Position numbers and translations under genes: made by a program. From Bacteroidales bacterium (GTDB taxonomy: Bacteria > Bacteroidota > Bacteroidia > Bacteroidales > UBA932): a stretch of 64,000 nt of DNA. This document shows, one piece after another, positions 1-8,801 of this stretch (the stretch's first letter is position 1; every line of letters begins with the position of its first letter). The notes below the pieces were generated by a model. It worked only from the letters and a program-made list of their open reading frames with translations. It searched no databases and was not told where the DNA came from. The stretch lies in assembly GCA_017399905.1 (NCBI GenBank), contig JAFQAR010000031.1, forward strand, positions 117,407-181,406, written 5' to 3'.

Positions 1-745
1 GGCTGTGGTTGTGGAGGGTCTCGCCGTTCTGCGAAAGGATGGTGGTGAAGGAGACTCCCCATCCCTTGGAAAGGGTCACGCCTTCCATACGTCCGACTAT
101 ATCCTGCTCCAGGACACCAGGCTTGCAGCCACGACGGGCTTCGGTATGCATCCAGTAACCTATCTCACACGCCTTGTCGATCTCCTCGATCTCACACTGC
201 TCCTTTATCAGACGCAGGGCCACTACAGATTTGACAAGCTCCTCGGAAGCGCCACCCGCCTCGACAGGAGCCACTTTGCGTACGGCAGCATTGGAAATGC
301 CTGTCAGTTCTGCAAGCTTCATCTGGTTGTAATACCTTGCAGGTGGCAGGAAATGCACAGGACGGCCGGCAGCGACAGCAGCGGCCACGGCCTTGTCGAA
401 CTCCGCCAAAGGCTGAGTCCTTGCACAGCCGACGGCCTCTCCCTTCGAAGCCACAGACGGCTGAGGACCCATCCAGATGATGTCGTCTATATCCACATCA
501 TCGCCGTACAGGCACTCTTCAGCGCTGTCAAGGTCGAGGATTGCCGCAAACCACGGCTCATCTACACCCCAGAAATACAGGAAGCTGCTGTCCTGACGAA
601 ACTTGTAGTCGTTCCCGCGGTAGTTCTGGGCTGCATCCACATTTCCGAGGAACACGGCCACTCCCCTGTTTCCTTCCGCTGTCCTGGCCGCCATCTGAGC
701 CAGAAGAGCCTTACGACGGCTTACATATACTTTTGATTCTAACAT
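1..745 (-). CDS. pepP: Aminopeptidase P family metallopeptidase (partial, C-terminus outside window)
   Basis: Reading the minus strand from the ATG at 745-743 gives an open frame of 248 codons that runs off the left edge, so only the N-terminal part is present. It begins MLESKVYVSRRKALLAQM and includes VAVFLGN, DSSFLYFWGVDEP and a stretch close to the edge ending TLHNHS. This is the creatinase-like N-terminal domain and the start of the pita-bread metallopeptidase domain of aminopeptidase P, a cytoplasmic enzyme that removes N-terminal residues ahead of proline. The dinuclear metal ligands lie beyond the window. The gene is divergent from the GH115 gene with about 110 bp between them. The plus-strand frame over the same bases is antisense shadow. 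Confidence 0.85.
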   Translation of the reverse strand, partial: MLESKVYVSRRKALLAQMAARTAEGNRGVAVFLGNVDAAQNYRGNDYKFRQDSSFLYFWGVDEPWFAAILDLDSAEECLYGDDVDIDDIIWMGPQPSVASKGEAVGCARTQPLAEFDKAVAAAVAAGRPVHFLPPARYYNQMKLAELTGISNAAVRKVAPVEAGGASEELVKSVVALRLIKEQCEIEEIDKACEIGYWMHTEARRGCKPGVLEQDIVGRMEGVTLSKGWGVSFTTILSQNGETLHNHS

Positions 746-768
746 ATCTTAAAATTTAAGTGCTTCCA

Positions 769-802
769 CAAATATATGCTTTTTATTTCCTATTCGGTCA
801 AA
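769..802 (-). promoter_or_regulatory. Candidate Bacteroidetes-type promoter for the aminopeptidase gene
   Basis: On the minus strand TATATTTG (776-769) fits the -7 consensus TAnnTTTG. A TTTG at 802-799 lies 22 bp upstream, close to the usual 19-21 bp spacing of the -33 element. The start codon follows about 23 bp downstream. This is a pattern match only. Confidence 0.4.
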
Positions 803-858
803 AATTCTTATTTTTAGAACCTGAAAAACTTGTACCATCAATTTCAAAGAGTCAGAAA

Positions 859-3714
859 ATGAAACACATGTTACGTTGTATGGCCGTTCTGGCGGCAGTT
901 CTATGTCAGCAGGCTTGTTCAAAGAAAACAGAAAACCGTTCTGATGCCTTTCCTACGGTTGCGGAAGTTTCCCACAAAGGATGGTTTCCATTAGCTGCTG
1001 ATGAAACCGCCAGGATCATTGTCGACGATGCCGATTTCCCCGTAGTCGGAATCGCGGCCGGAATGTTCTCCGACGACGTGGAACGCATAACAGGCAAGAG
1101 ACCTGAAATACAGCAACATTCCGGATATGAAGGCATTGCCGATATTCCTGCCGTAATCGCAGGAACGGTCGGACACAGCCGCATCATCGATGAGCTGGCC
1201 GCACAGGGTATCATTGACATTTCCGACATCCAGGGGAAATGGGAATCATGCGTCATCACCACCGTCAGCCTCCCGGGCCGCAGCAATCCTGCATTGGTCA
1301 TTGCGGGAAGCGACAGACGAGGAACCGCCTACGGACTCACTTCGCTCAGCGAAGCCGTCGGAGTTTCACCATGGTACTGGTGGGCCGACGTGACACCGCA
1401 GCCACGCAAAGCCCTTTACGTGGAGCCGGGACGCTTCATCCAGGGAGAGCCTTCGGTACAATATCGCGGAATATTCATCAATGACGAAAGGTTCGGAGGA
1501 TGGTCACTCTGGGCGGAGCGCAACTTTGACAAGGAAAGCGGAAAGGTCGGTCCGAAGACCTATCAGAAGGTATTCGAGCTTCTTCTGCGTCTGAAAGGCA
1601 ACCTCCTGTGGCCGGCGATGCACAACGGAACACAAGCATTCAACGGAGACCCGGAGAACGCCCGTCTCGCGGATGACTATGCCATCGTCATGGGAACGTC
1701 GCATTGCGAACAGATGCTCAGGAACAACGAGGACGAATGGAAGAACGTCGGCACATACGGTGATTTCAACTACATAACCAACCGCCAGACGATGATAGAT
1801 TATTGGGAGGAGAGAGTCAGGACCAACGGCGGATATGAAAACATATACACCCTCGGACTGCGAGGAATCCATGATTACCCTATGGAAGGAGCCCGCACTA
1901 CGGAAGAGCGTACAGCACTCATGCAGAAGGCCATCGACGACCAGAGGGACATCATCAGACGCAACGTGGACGCTCCGGTAGAGGAGGTTCCGCAGATGCT
2001 CTGTACCTACGAAGAGGTTCTTGACGCATATCACAGCGGACTCGACGTGCCGGAAGACGTGACCCTCCTCTGGTCGGACGACAAGCACGGATACACCCGC
2101 AACCTCTGCAACCCTGAAGAGCAGAAGCGCAAGGGAGGCGCCGGAATATATTACCACCTTTCATATCATGGAGACCCCGCCAGCTGGATATGGCTGAGCC
2201 CTCTTTCGCCGGCTTTCATTTCCACCGAGCTGACAAAGGCATATACATTCGGCGCAAGAAAGATCTGGGTCTTCAACGTCGGAGACATAAAGCCTGCGGA
2301 GAAGGAACTGTCCTTCGCCATGGAACTCGCATGGGACATTGACGCATGGAAGCCTGAAAACGCACACAGATACATCGGACAATGGGCCTCTCGCATATTC
2401 GGAAAGGAGGCAGGTGATGAAATCGCCGGCATATACGACTCATATTACGGTCTGATGGCATCAGGAAAAGACTCACATGTATATTTCGTCGACTACACTA
2501 CAGGAGATATCGCAAGACGTCTCGCTGAATACAAGTCCATCGAAGAAAGGGCGCTTGCGCTTGAAAAGCAGATACCGGAGTCTCTGAAAGCCGCTTACTT
2601 CGAACTTGTCCTCTATCCTGTCCGCGGAGCATCGCTTCTGAACTCATACCAGCTGCATGCACGCCTCAGCATGGCACAGGCCGACACAGACGGGGCATCG
2701 GCTCTTGAAAACGCAAAGCTTGCGGAGCAGGCCTTCCATGACCTCAACGAATGGACACATATTTACAACAAGGAGCTTCTCGACGGAAAATGGGACGAAT
2801 TCTTCAACTGGCAGCCTTATCACTGGTACCGCTCACCGAAGATGGAAGCACCTGTCTGCACGGAAGAAACCCTTGAAGAAGTCAGGACAAGACCGGCCGG
2901 CAGGTTCATATCTCCGGAGGATGCCCTGTCGGAAGAAGGAGCCCTCATCACAGCTGAAAACGGATGCTGGATTCCTGTATGGATCGAAGCCCTCACCCCT
3001 ATCCGCAACTTCTCGAAGGCTGCAGCAGACAATGAATTCTGCCGCGTGGACATAGGTGGAACATCCTTCATCGCTTCAGCCACCCCTATCAACAACATAT
3101 GGCATGCACCATACGTGGGACCTATGTGGAGCAAGGTCGGGACCATCCGCCTGGAAGCCGGAGAAAACCGTCTCAAGATATCAGACCTCAAGAGCGACGC
3201 ACGGATAGACCGCATATACATCGGAACATACCCTCCGTTCCCTTGCGATCCTGCCGGCATAATTCCGGCGGAATCGTTCAGCAGGAGCAATGACAGCCGG
3301 GAAGGAAAGGTGACTACCGTCAGGCAGCTCGGATTCTCCGACGGCGTCATGATCCAGCCTTTCGACACACCTTCATACGGAACAGACTCTCTGGAGGAAG
3401 CCCCTTACGTGGAATACGATGTAAGACTTGAAGCTGGAGACAACATAATTGAAATACGTACTCTGCCGACTCTTCACATATACGAAGGAAGGGATGCCAG
3501 ATATGCGGCGAGCCTCGACGGAAGGGAGGCGGAAGTGTTCTCCATCCACACGGACGACTTCTCGGCGGAATGGAGAAGGAACGTCCTGCACGGATATTCA
3601 ACCCGAAAACTCGATATGAATGTAGACGAAGCAGGCAGACACAGACTGCGCATATATTTCCTCGACCCGGGCATCGTTCTCCAGGAAATCAGGATACACA
3701 CATCGGCTGAATGA
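859..3714 (+). CDS. Glycoside hydrolase family 115 lipoprotein (alpha-glucuronidase type)
   Basis: The product is about 951 residues from the ATG at 859. That start is chosen because the frame upstream of it (from 760) reads through AT-rich intergenic sequence, and because MKHMLRCMAVLAAVLCQQAC at 859 is a lipoprotein-like signal ending in a candidate lipid-anchored Cys. GH115 features include YGLTSLSEAVGVSPWYWWAD, YRGIFINDE, LKGNLLWPAMH, VMGTSHCEQMLRN and FGARKIWVFNVGD, followed by the family's C-terminal domain. Known GH115 enzymes remove alpha-1,2-linked (4-O-methyl)glucuronic acid from xylan or act on glucuronidated arabinogalactan. Location should be periplasm or outer membrane. It is the first gene of a plus-strand cluster with an epimerase, a CBM9-like protein and GH2. 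The family call is firm; the substrate is not determined. Confidence 0.9.
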   Translation: MKHMLRCMAVLAAVLCQQACSKKTENRSDAFPTVAEVSHKGWFPLAADETARIIVDDADFPVVGIAAGMFSDDVERITGKRPEIQQHSGYEGIADIPAVIAGTVGHSRIIDELAAQGIIDISDIQGKWESCVITTVSLPGRSNPALVIAGSDRRGTAYGLTSLSEAVGVSPWYWWADVTPQPRKALYVEPGRFIQGEPSVQYRGIFINDERFGGWSLWAERNFDKESGKVGPKTYQKVFELLLRLKGNLLWPAMHNGTQAFNGDPENARLADDYAIVMGTSHCEQMLRNNEDEWKNVGTYGDFNYITNRQTMIDYWEERVRTNGGYENIYTLGLRGIHDYPMEGARTTEERTALMQKAIDDQRDIIRRNVDAPVEEVPQMLCTYEEVLDAYHSGLDVPEDVTLLWSDDKHGYTRNLCNPEEQKRKGGAGIYYHLSYHGDPASWIWLSPLSPAFISTELTKAYTFGARKIWVFNVGDIKPAEKELSFAMELAWDIDAWKPENAHRYIGQWASRIFGKEAGDEIAGIYDSYYGLMASGKDSHVYFVDYTTGDIARRLAEYKSIEERALALEKQIPESLKAAYFELVLYPVRGASLLNSYQLHARLSMAQADTDGASALENAKLAEQAFHDLNEWTHIYNKELLDGKWDEFFNWQPYHWYRSPKMEAPVCTEETLEEVRTRPAGRFISPEDALSEEGALITAENGCWIPVWIEALTPIRNFSKAAADNEFCRVDIGGTSFIASATPINNIWHAPYVGPMWSKVGTIRLEAGENRLKISDLKSDARIDRIYIGTYPPFPCDPAGIIPAESFSRSNDSREGKVTTVRQLGFSDGVMIQPFDTPSYGTDSLEEAPYVEYDVRLEAGDNIIEIRTLPTLHIYEGRDARYAASLDGREAEVFSIHTDDFSAEWRRNVLHGYSTRKLDMNVDEAGRHRLRIYFLDPGIVLQEIRIHTSAE

Positions 3715-3721
3715 CATCATT

Positions 3722-4876
3722 ATGAAAAGACGTGATTTTCTGAAGACTGCCGCGGCGGGAGCGGCGATTGCCGGAGCCACGGGGCTCGGAGGCCTGCTGA
3801 CAGGCTGTGCCGGAGAGCGTGGTGACGGATGGGCCGGACTCGCAGCGGGCGGGAAAGGCATGCGGCTGAGCTTCATGCCCTATGAACTTCAGCTCAGACA
3901 TACATTCACTGTTTCCTCATATTCAAGGAAGACGACGCCGGGAGTGCAGGTCCGCATTGATTATGAGGGGTATACCGGATATGGAGAAGCGTCGATGCCG
4001 CCATATCTCGGACAGACGGTGGAAAGCGTGACCGGCTTCCTTTCAAAGGTCGACCTCGGTCAGTTCAGCGACCCTTTCCAGCTGGAGACCATCCTCGCAT
4101 ATGTCGACAGTCTGTCGCCGGGCGACGGAGCGGCCAAGGCGGCCATAGACATCGCCCTGCACGACCTTGTGGGCAAGCTCATGGGCCAGCCATGGTGGAG
4201 GATCTGGGGACTCGATCCGTCAAAGGCTCCTGACACGACTTTCACGATCGGCATAGACACTCCGGATATCGTACGCGAAAAGACACGTGAATGTGCTGAC
4301 AGATTCAACATACTGAAGGTGAAGGTGGGACTGGACAATGACAAGGAAATGATACGGACCATACGCGAGGTCACCGACCTACCTCTGGCCGTCGATGCGA
4401 ACCAGGGGTGGAAGGACAGGGAGAAGGCCCTGGACGAAATCCACTGGCTGAAGGAAAACGGCATCGTGATGGTCGAGCAGCCTATGCCGAAGGAAAGACT
4501 TGAGGACAATGCCTGGATCACAGAAAGGAGTCCTCTGCCTATATTTGCGGATGAGGCCATCCAACGCCTTGCAGACATCCCTTCGATAAAGGGCGCATAC
4601 CACGGAATAAACATAAAGCTGATGAAATGCACAGGCATGCGCGAAGCATGGAAGATGGTGAATTACGCGCGTGCGGAAGGCATGAAGGTCATGGTCGGAT
4701 GCATGACGGAGACTTCCTGCGCGGTATCCGCCGCCGCACAGCTCTCCCCTGCCGTAGACTTCGCTGACCTGGACGGCAACCTGCTGATTACCAACGACCT
4801 GTTCCGCGGAATGGAAGTCGTAAAAGGCAGGATTACCCTCCCGGACAGACCGGGGATAGGAGTAGAAATGATATAA
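3722..4876 (+). CDS. Enolase-superfamily dipeptide epimerase with a Tat lipoprotein signal
   Basis: A 384-residue protein of the mandelate racemase/muconate-lactonizing superfamily. Motifs are LKVKVG (KxK base pair at the end of the second barrel strand), LAVDANQGW, VEQPMPKE and FADEAIQ for metal binding, INIKLMK (opposing lysine), and ADLDG near the C-terminus. The last is the DxD element that dipeptide epimerases such as L-Ala-D/L-Glu epimerase use to hold the substrate amino group. The N-terminus KRRDFLK plus LLTGC is a twin-arginine signal with a lipobox, so the enzyme appears exported and lipidated, although known members are mostly cytoplasmic. It lies 7 bp after the GH115 gene and 9 bp before the CBM9-like gene, so co-transcription is likely. 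Substrate could be cell-wall or glycoprotein-derived dipeptides, or another acid. Confidence 0.82.
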   Translation: MKRRDFLKTAAAGAAIAGATGLGGLLTGCAGERGDGWAGLAAGGKGMRLSFMPYELQLRHTFTVSSYSRKTTPGVQVRIDYEGYTGYGEASMPPYLGQTVESVTGFLSKVDLGQFSDPFQLETILAYVDSLSPGDGAAKAAIDIALHDLVGKLMGQPWWRIWGLDPSKAPDTTFTIGIDTPDIVREKTRECADRFNILKVKVGLDNDKEMIRTIREVTDLPLAVDANQGWKDREKALDEIHWLKENGIVMVEQPMPKERLEDNAWITERSPLPIFADEAIQRLADIPSIKGAYHGINIKLMKCTGMREAWKMVNYARAEGMKVMVGCMTETSCAVSAAAQLSPAVDFADLDGNLLITNDLFRGMEVVKGRITLPDRPGIGVEMI

Positions 4877-4885
4877 AGGACATAT

Positions 4886-5527
4886 ATGAAAGAAATTAGA
4901 GTAAAGCACATCCCCGGCATAGAGGATATGTCGGAAAAGGACATCTTCGAGCTTATGACTTCGCAGACGGAATGTAATCCTCTGGACTGTGTGAACTGGC
5001 AGGAATATCCATATGCTCCTGCAGTCTCCTTCCACCTTGCCCACTCGGAAAAGGCACTTGCCGTATTGTTCAAGGTAACGGAAGACCATCTCAGGGGAAC
5101 GGCGTTGGAAAACAACGGCCCGGTCTGGGAAGACAGCTGCGTCGAGACGTTCATCGCAGATCCTTTCAGCAATGAGTATTTCAATTTCGAGACGAACTGC
5201 ATCGGCACGAAGCTGGCTTCAAAAAGACGCTCGAGGACAGATGCAGACCATTTCAGCGACGACCTCATGGACAGGATCAGATGCTTCGGCTCACTTCCTC
5301 ACGAGCCCGTGGACAGCGAAGGCGAAGATCAGTCATGGTGGCTGGCGGAGATCATACCTTTCGAGCTCATCGGCCTTGAAAAGGCTCCTGAAAGCCTCAG
5401 GGCCAACTTCTACAAATGCGGAGACAGATGCAGCAGGATGCACTTCCTCAGCTGGTCGGAAATAGACCTGCCGGCTCCTGATTTCCATTGTCCCGATTTC
5501 TTCGGCAAATTGATTCTTGAACACTGA
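4886..5527 (+). CDS. CBM9-like carbohydrate-binding protein
   Basis: A 213-residue protein without an evident signal peptide. It shows the pattern of the CBM9-like family: an aromatic NWQEYPYAP segment near residue 40, WEDSCVETFIAD around residue 90, FNFETNCIGTK, and a C-terminal FHCPDFFGKLILEH. Homologues are small beta-sandwich proteins often encoded beside glycoside hydrolases. Some are annotated as binding xylan or cellulose ends, but no catalytic motif is visible. It sits between the epimerase and GH2 genes with gaps of 9 and 12 bp. Role inferred: sugar binding or accessory. Confidence 0.72.
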   Translation: MKEIRVKHIPGIEDMSEKDIFELMTSQTECNPLDCVNWQEYPYAPAVSFHLAHSEKALAVLFKVTEDHLRGTALENNGPVWEDSCVETFIADPFSNEYFNFETNCIGTKLASKRRSRTDADHFSDDLMDRIRCFGSLPHEPVDSEGEDQSWWLAEIIPFELIGLEKAPESLRANFYKCGDRCSRMHFLSWSEIDLPAPDFHCPDFFGKLILEH

Positions 5528-5539
5528 AAATAAACGGTC

Positions 5540-7981
5540 ATGAAAAGATTCTTCATCCTATGTTCATGCCTGATGGCATGTATCGGCCTTTTTGCGCAGA
5601 ACCAGCGCGAAAGGATAAACTTCGACGCGGACTGGCAGTTCGCCTTCGGCGACGCATCGTCACCGGCAAAGGATTTCGGATGTGGTACGGAGTATTTCAA
5701 TTACCTCACCAAGGCGGCTTCCATCCACAACGAAGGGCCTTATGTCGACAAATTCGATGCATCATCATGGAAGAGCGTCGACCTTCCGCACGACTGGGTG
5801 GTCGACCTTCCGTTCGAGGGCAGGGCAAGCCACAGCCACGGATACAAGACCGTCGGTCATAAATACCCGCAGACAAGCGTAGGCTGGTACAGGAAGACCT
5901 TCACCATACCGGCAGAAGACTACGGCAAGCACATATGGCTGCAGTTTGACGGCATTTTCCGCGACGCACGCATTTGGGTGAACGGCTTCTATCTCGGACA
6001 TGAGCCAAGCGGATATGCGACCCAGACCTATGACATTTCCGAATACCTCAACTACGGTGGCGAGAACCTCGTATGCGTCCGTGCAGACGCCACTCTCGAA
6101 GAGGGATGGTTCTACGAAGGCGCGGGAATCTACCGCCACGTGTGGCTCAACAAGGCAGCGAAGGTGAACGTGGCGCCTTCCGGCACTTTCGCATACTGTG
6201 AATTCGCTGCGCCATATGTCCTCCGCGGCGATGCCGGCCCGGACCTCCGCTCCGCTTCCCTCCACATCGAGACCACCGTGCAGAACATGGGCTCAGAGGT
6301 GTCAACCTACACTTTGAAGCACCGTCTTGTGGACGCTTCCGGCAAGGAAGTCGGCAGCTATGAATCTGACAGAAGTCTTATCGAGGCCAAGGATTCCCAT
6401 AGGAGCCTCGGTGTCATCCCTGTGGAAAACCCTCATCTGTGGAGCTGCGAAGATCCTTATCTTTATGAAATCGTGACGGAAGTGTATGTCGGTGACGTGC
6501 TTTGCGACGAGTATGTGACCCGCACAGGTATCAGACACATAGCCTTCCACCCTGACAAAGGCTTCCTGCTGAACAACAAGGTGGTGAAGCTCAAGGGCGT
6601 GAACATGCATCAAGACCATGCCGGAGTCGGCTCGGCAATACCTGACGGACTTCAGGAATGGAGACTCATGCAGCTGAAGAAATTCGGATGCAACGCATAC
6701 CGTTCAAGCCACAATCCGATGACTCCTGAGACACTCGACGCCTGCGACCGCCTCGGCATCCTCGTTATTGAGGAAAACCGCCTCACCGGCGTCAACAAGG
6801 AGCATATCGACCTCCTCGGACGCATGATCCGTCGCGACAGAAACCATCCTTGCATAATCCTGTGGAGTGCAGGAAACGAGGAATGGGGCATCGAGTGGAA
6901 GGATTTCGGCAGACGCATCGCCGAGAGCATGCGCGAATATTGCCACCGCTTCGACCCGACCCGTCTGATGACCGTCGCTTCCAGCAGTGGTCCGACCATC
7001 ATAGAACCTGCTGACGTTGCAGGATACAACTATATCATGCAGAATCCTGTGGAGCAGCACCGTGCCGACTATCCGGAACGCTGCGCACTCGGATCGGAAG
7101 AGACGACCGGCTGCGGCACAAGAGGTGTATATTTCGACGTCACCGACGGCCGTGAACCGTCAGTCGTGGACAGCGGAAACGGACGCATGACATCGTTGAA
7201 CCGCAAGGCGGACAAGAAGGACGGATATGTCAACCGCATAGAGAGAGGCTGGAAATTCTACTCTGAAAGAGACTACCTTGCAGGTGTCTTCTACTGGACA
7301 GGCTTCGACTACCGTGGAGAACCTAACCCTATGGTATTCCCTGCCACAAGTTCGGAATTCGGAATCCTCGACTACTGCGGTTTCCCTAAGGACGAGGCAT
7401 ATTACCTCAAGTCATGGTGGACGTCAGAGCCGGTACTTCACATCCTTCCTCACTGGAATCTTGACGGACACGAAGGCGAAAAGGTGTCCGTATGGGTCTA
7501 CAGCAACTGCGACGAAGTACAGCTCATAGTCAACGGAAAGAAGCTGGGAAAGAAGAAGATGCCTGCCGGAGGCCATCTGGAATGGGATGCAGTCTATAAG
7601 CCCGGATATGTCAAGGCTGTAGGCTACCGCAACGGGCGCAAGGTCATGGAGACCCGCCTGGACACTGTCGGAGAGGCTGTAGAAGAAGTATGGACATATG
7701 AAACAGTCGGAGACGTGACCATAGCTAATGTGGAAATGCGTGACGCAAAGGGACGTTTCGTGCCTACCGCATGCAAGGAGCTCACATTCACCGCTCCAGA
7801 AGGATGCCGCATCCTCGGATGGGGCAACGGCGACCCTGCCTTCCAGCATGTGGAAAGGCCTGTCACTTACGGGCCTGCAGCATCGGCGTCTTCCGGCACG
7901 CCTGTTCCAGACACATCCGCAAAGACTGTCGACATCGTGACCTTCAACGGACTTGCACAGGTGATTCTGCAGAAGATCTGA
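5540..7981 (+). CDS. Glycoside hydrolase family 2 (beta-galactosidase-like)
   Basis: An 813-residue exported protein (MKRFFILCSCLMACIGLFAQ signal). The order is an N-terminal sugar-binding jelly roll (residues about 25-200, with LPHDWV, GWYRKTF, IWVNGFYLG and YEGAGIYRHVW), an immunoglobulin-like domain, and a TIM barrel. The barrel has LKGVNMHQDHAG, AYRSSHNP, the acid/base Glu in WSAGNEEWG and a candidate nucleophile Glu in ALGSEETTG. DUF4982/Ig-like C-terminal modules follow. GH2 members hydrolyse beta-galactosides, beta-glucuronides, beta-mannosides and others. The layout is most like beta-galactosidases, but specificity cannot be read reliably. It is last in the plus-strand cluster; a hairpin follows. 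Confidence 0.9.
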   Translation: MKRFFILCSCLMACIGLFAQNQRERINFDADWQFAFGDASSPAKDFGCGTEYFNYLTKAASIHNEGPYVDKFDASSWKSVDLPHDWVVDLPFEGRASHSHGYKTVGHKYPQTSVGWYRKTFTIPAEDYGKHIWLQFDGIFRDARIWVNGFYLGHEPSGYATQTYDISEYLNYGGENLVCVRADATLEEGWFYEGAGIYRHVWLNKAAKVNVAPSGTFAYCEFAAPYVLRGDAGPDLRSASLHIETTVQNMGSEVSTYTLKHRLVDASGKEVGSYESDRSLIEAKDSHRSLGVIPVENPHLWSCEDPYLYEIVTEVYVGDVLCDEYVTRTGIRHIAFHPDKGFLLNNKVVKLKGVNMHQDHAGVGSAIPDGLQEWRLMQLKKFGCNAYRSSHNPMTPETLDACDRLGILVIEENRLTGVNKEHIDLLGRMIRRDRNHPCIILWSAGNEEWGIEWKDFGRRIAESMREYCHRFDPTRLMTVASSSGPTIIEPADVAGYNYIMQNPVEQHRADYPERCALGSEETTGCGTRGVYFDVTDGREPSVVDSGNGRMTSLNRKADKKDGYVNRIERGWKFYSERDYLAGVFYWTGFDYRGEPNPMVFPATSSEFGILDYCGFPKDEAYYLKSWWTSEPVLHILPHWNLDGHEGEKVSVWVYSNCDEVQLIVNGKKLGKKKMPAGGHLEWDAVYKPGYVKAVGYRNGRKVMETRLDTVGEAVEEVWTYETVGDVTIANVEMRDAKGRFVPTACKELTFTAPEGCRILGWGNGDPAFQHVERPVTYGPAASASSGTPVPDTSAKTVDIVTFNGLAQVILQKI

Positions 7982-7992
7982 TCCATAAAGAT

Positions 7993-8022
7993 TCAGGGTC
8001 CTGCCTCCCGGCGGGACCCTGA
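7993..8022. terminator. Hairpin between convergent genes
   Basis: TCAGGGTCC (7993-8001) pairs with GGACCCTGA (8014-8022) around a 12-nt loop, between the ends of the plus-strand GH2 gene and the minus-strand DUF1573 gene. No strong T-run flanks it, so it may be a weak shared terminator. Confidence 0.55.
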
Positions 8023-8044
8023 TTAACAATCCACTAATTAAAAC

Positions 8045-8782
8045 TCATTCGACGGATCCTTTCAGAAGGATTCTTTCGGATTGCTGATTTCCGTTTATCA
8101 TCAGCGTCATTGACTTTTGATAAGTTCCGGACGGAAGCCATCTGGTCTTTACACTGACTTTTATCTTTGCTGACTCTCCCGGCTTTATCTCATCCGGTAC
8201 TTCCGCCATCACACATCTGTCTTCTGCTGTCCAGTCCAGCTTCATGACGGAAGAAGATCCGTTATATATGGTAAATTCCCTGACGGGAACATCGCCTCTT
8301 TTCGATAATCTCATACCTATGGTATTCTGATCTGACCGAAGACCTTCGGCAAGGACGTAAGGATATCTGACCTCCTCTTCCGAAACTCCCCTGTCTACAT
8401 ATCCCGTAATGGTAAGAGTACTGAATTTCCTGTATTCGCCGTTTGTCGCCACCACTGTAAGGTGACGCTTCTGGTCTGCAAACAAGGTATGCGGATCAAA
8501 TACGACATCCACATATCCCTTCTTGCCCGGTGCGATCGATGCCTTGCCGAAGGATGGCCTGGTACAGCCGCACTGCGAGCGCACGTCAATGATAGCCACA
8601 GGCTTGTCACAGATGTTGGTACACTCGAAACGTACAGTGATTTCGCCTGCGTCGTATCTCACCGTATCTATGCTTATGACATTGGGTTCAAAGCTCAGGA
8701 TACGTGGCGTACCTTCCCCTCGGACCATTGTCCGAGGGATGAAGATAGCCATGACGACCAGTATTATATTGAAAAGTCTCAA
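8045..8782 (-). CDS. DUF1573 domain protein
   Basis: A 245-residue exported protein. Its N-terminal hydrophobic stretch is followed by an Ig-like DUF1573 module with the hallmark SQCGCTRPSF near residue 70 and a second beta-sandwich half (TGYVDRGVSEEEVRYPY, NGSSSVMKLDW). DUF1573 proteins are common periplasmic or surface proteins of Bacteroidetes without a defined activity. The gene starts 19 bp after the LamG lipoprotein gene and is the last gene of PUL 1, so it is probably co-transcribed with it. Its function in glycan use is unknown. Confidence 0.85.
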   Translation of the reverse strand: MRLFNIILVVMAIFIPRTMVRGEGTPRILSFEPNVISIDTVRYDAGEITVRFECTNICDKPVAIIDVRSQCGCTRPSFGKASIAPGKKGYVDVVFDPHTLFADQKRHLTVVATNGEYRKFSTLTITGYVDRGVSEEEVRYPYVLAEGLRSDQNTIGMRLSKRGDVPVREFTIYNGSSSVMKLDWTAEDRCVMAEVPDEIKPGESAKIKVSVKTRWLPSGTYQKSMTLMINGNQQSERILLKGSVE

Positions 8783-8801
8783 TGTTACCGTTTTTTCTGA
8801 G

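Noticed and set aside
5-736. Long plus-strand open frame of 243 codons at the left edge
   Set aside because: Its sequence has no recognisable domain, and the opposite strand encodes a clear aminopeptidase P from 745 downward.
859-7981. Complete xylan PUL
   Set aside because: GH115 and GH2 occur without a susC/susD pair or xylanase; it is an enzyme cluster only.
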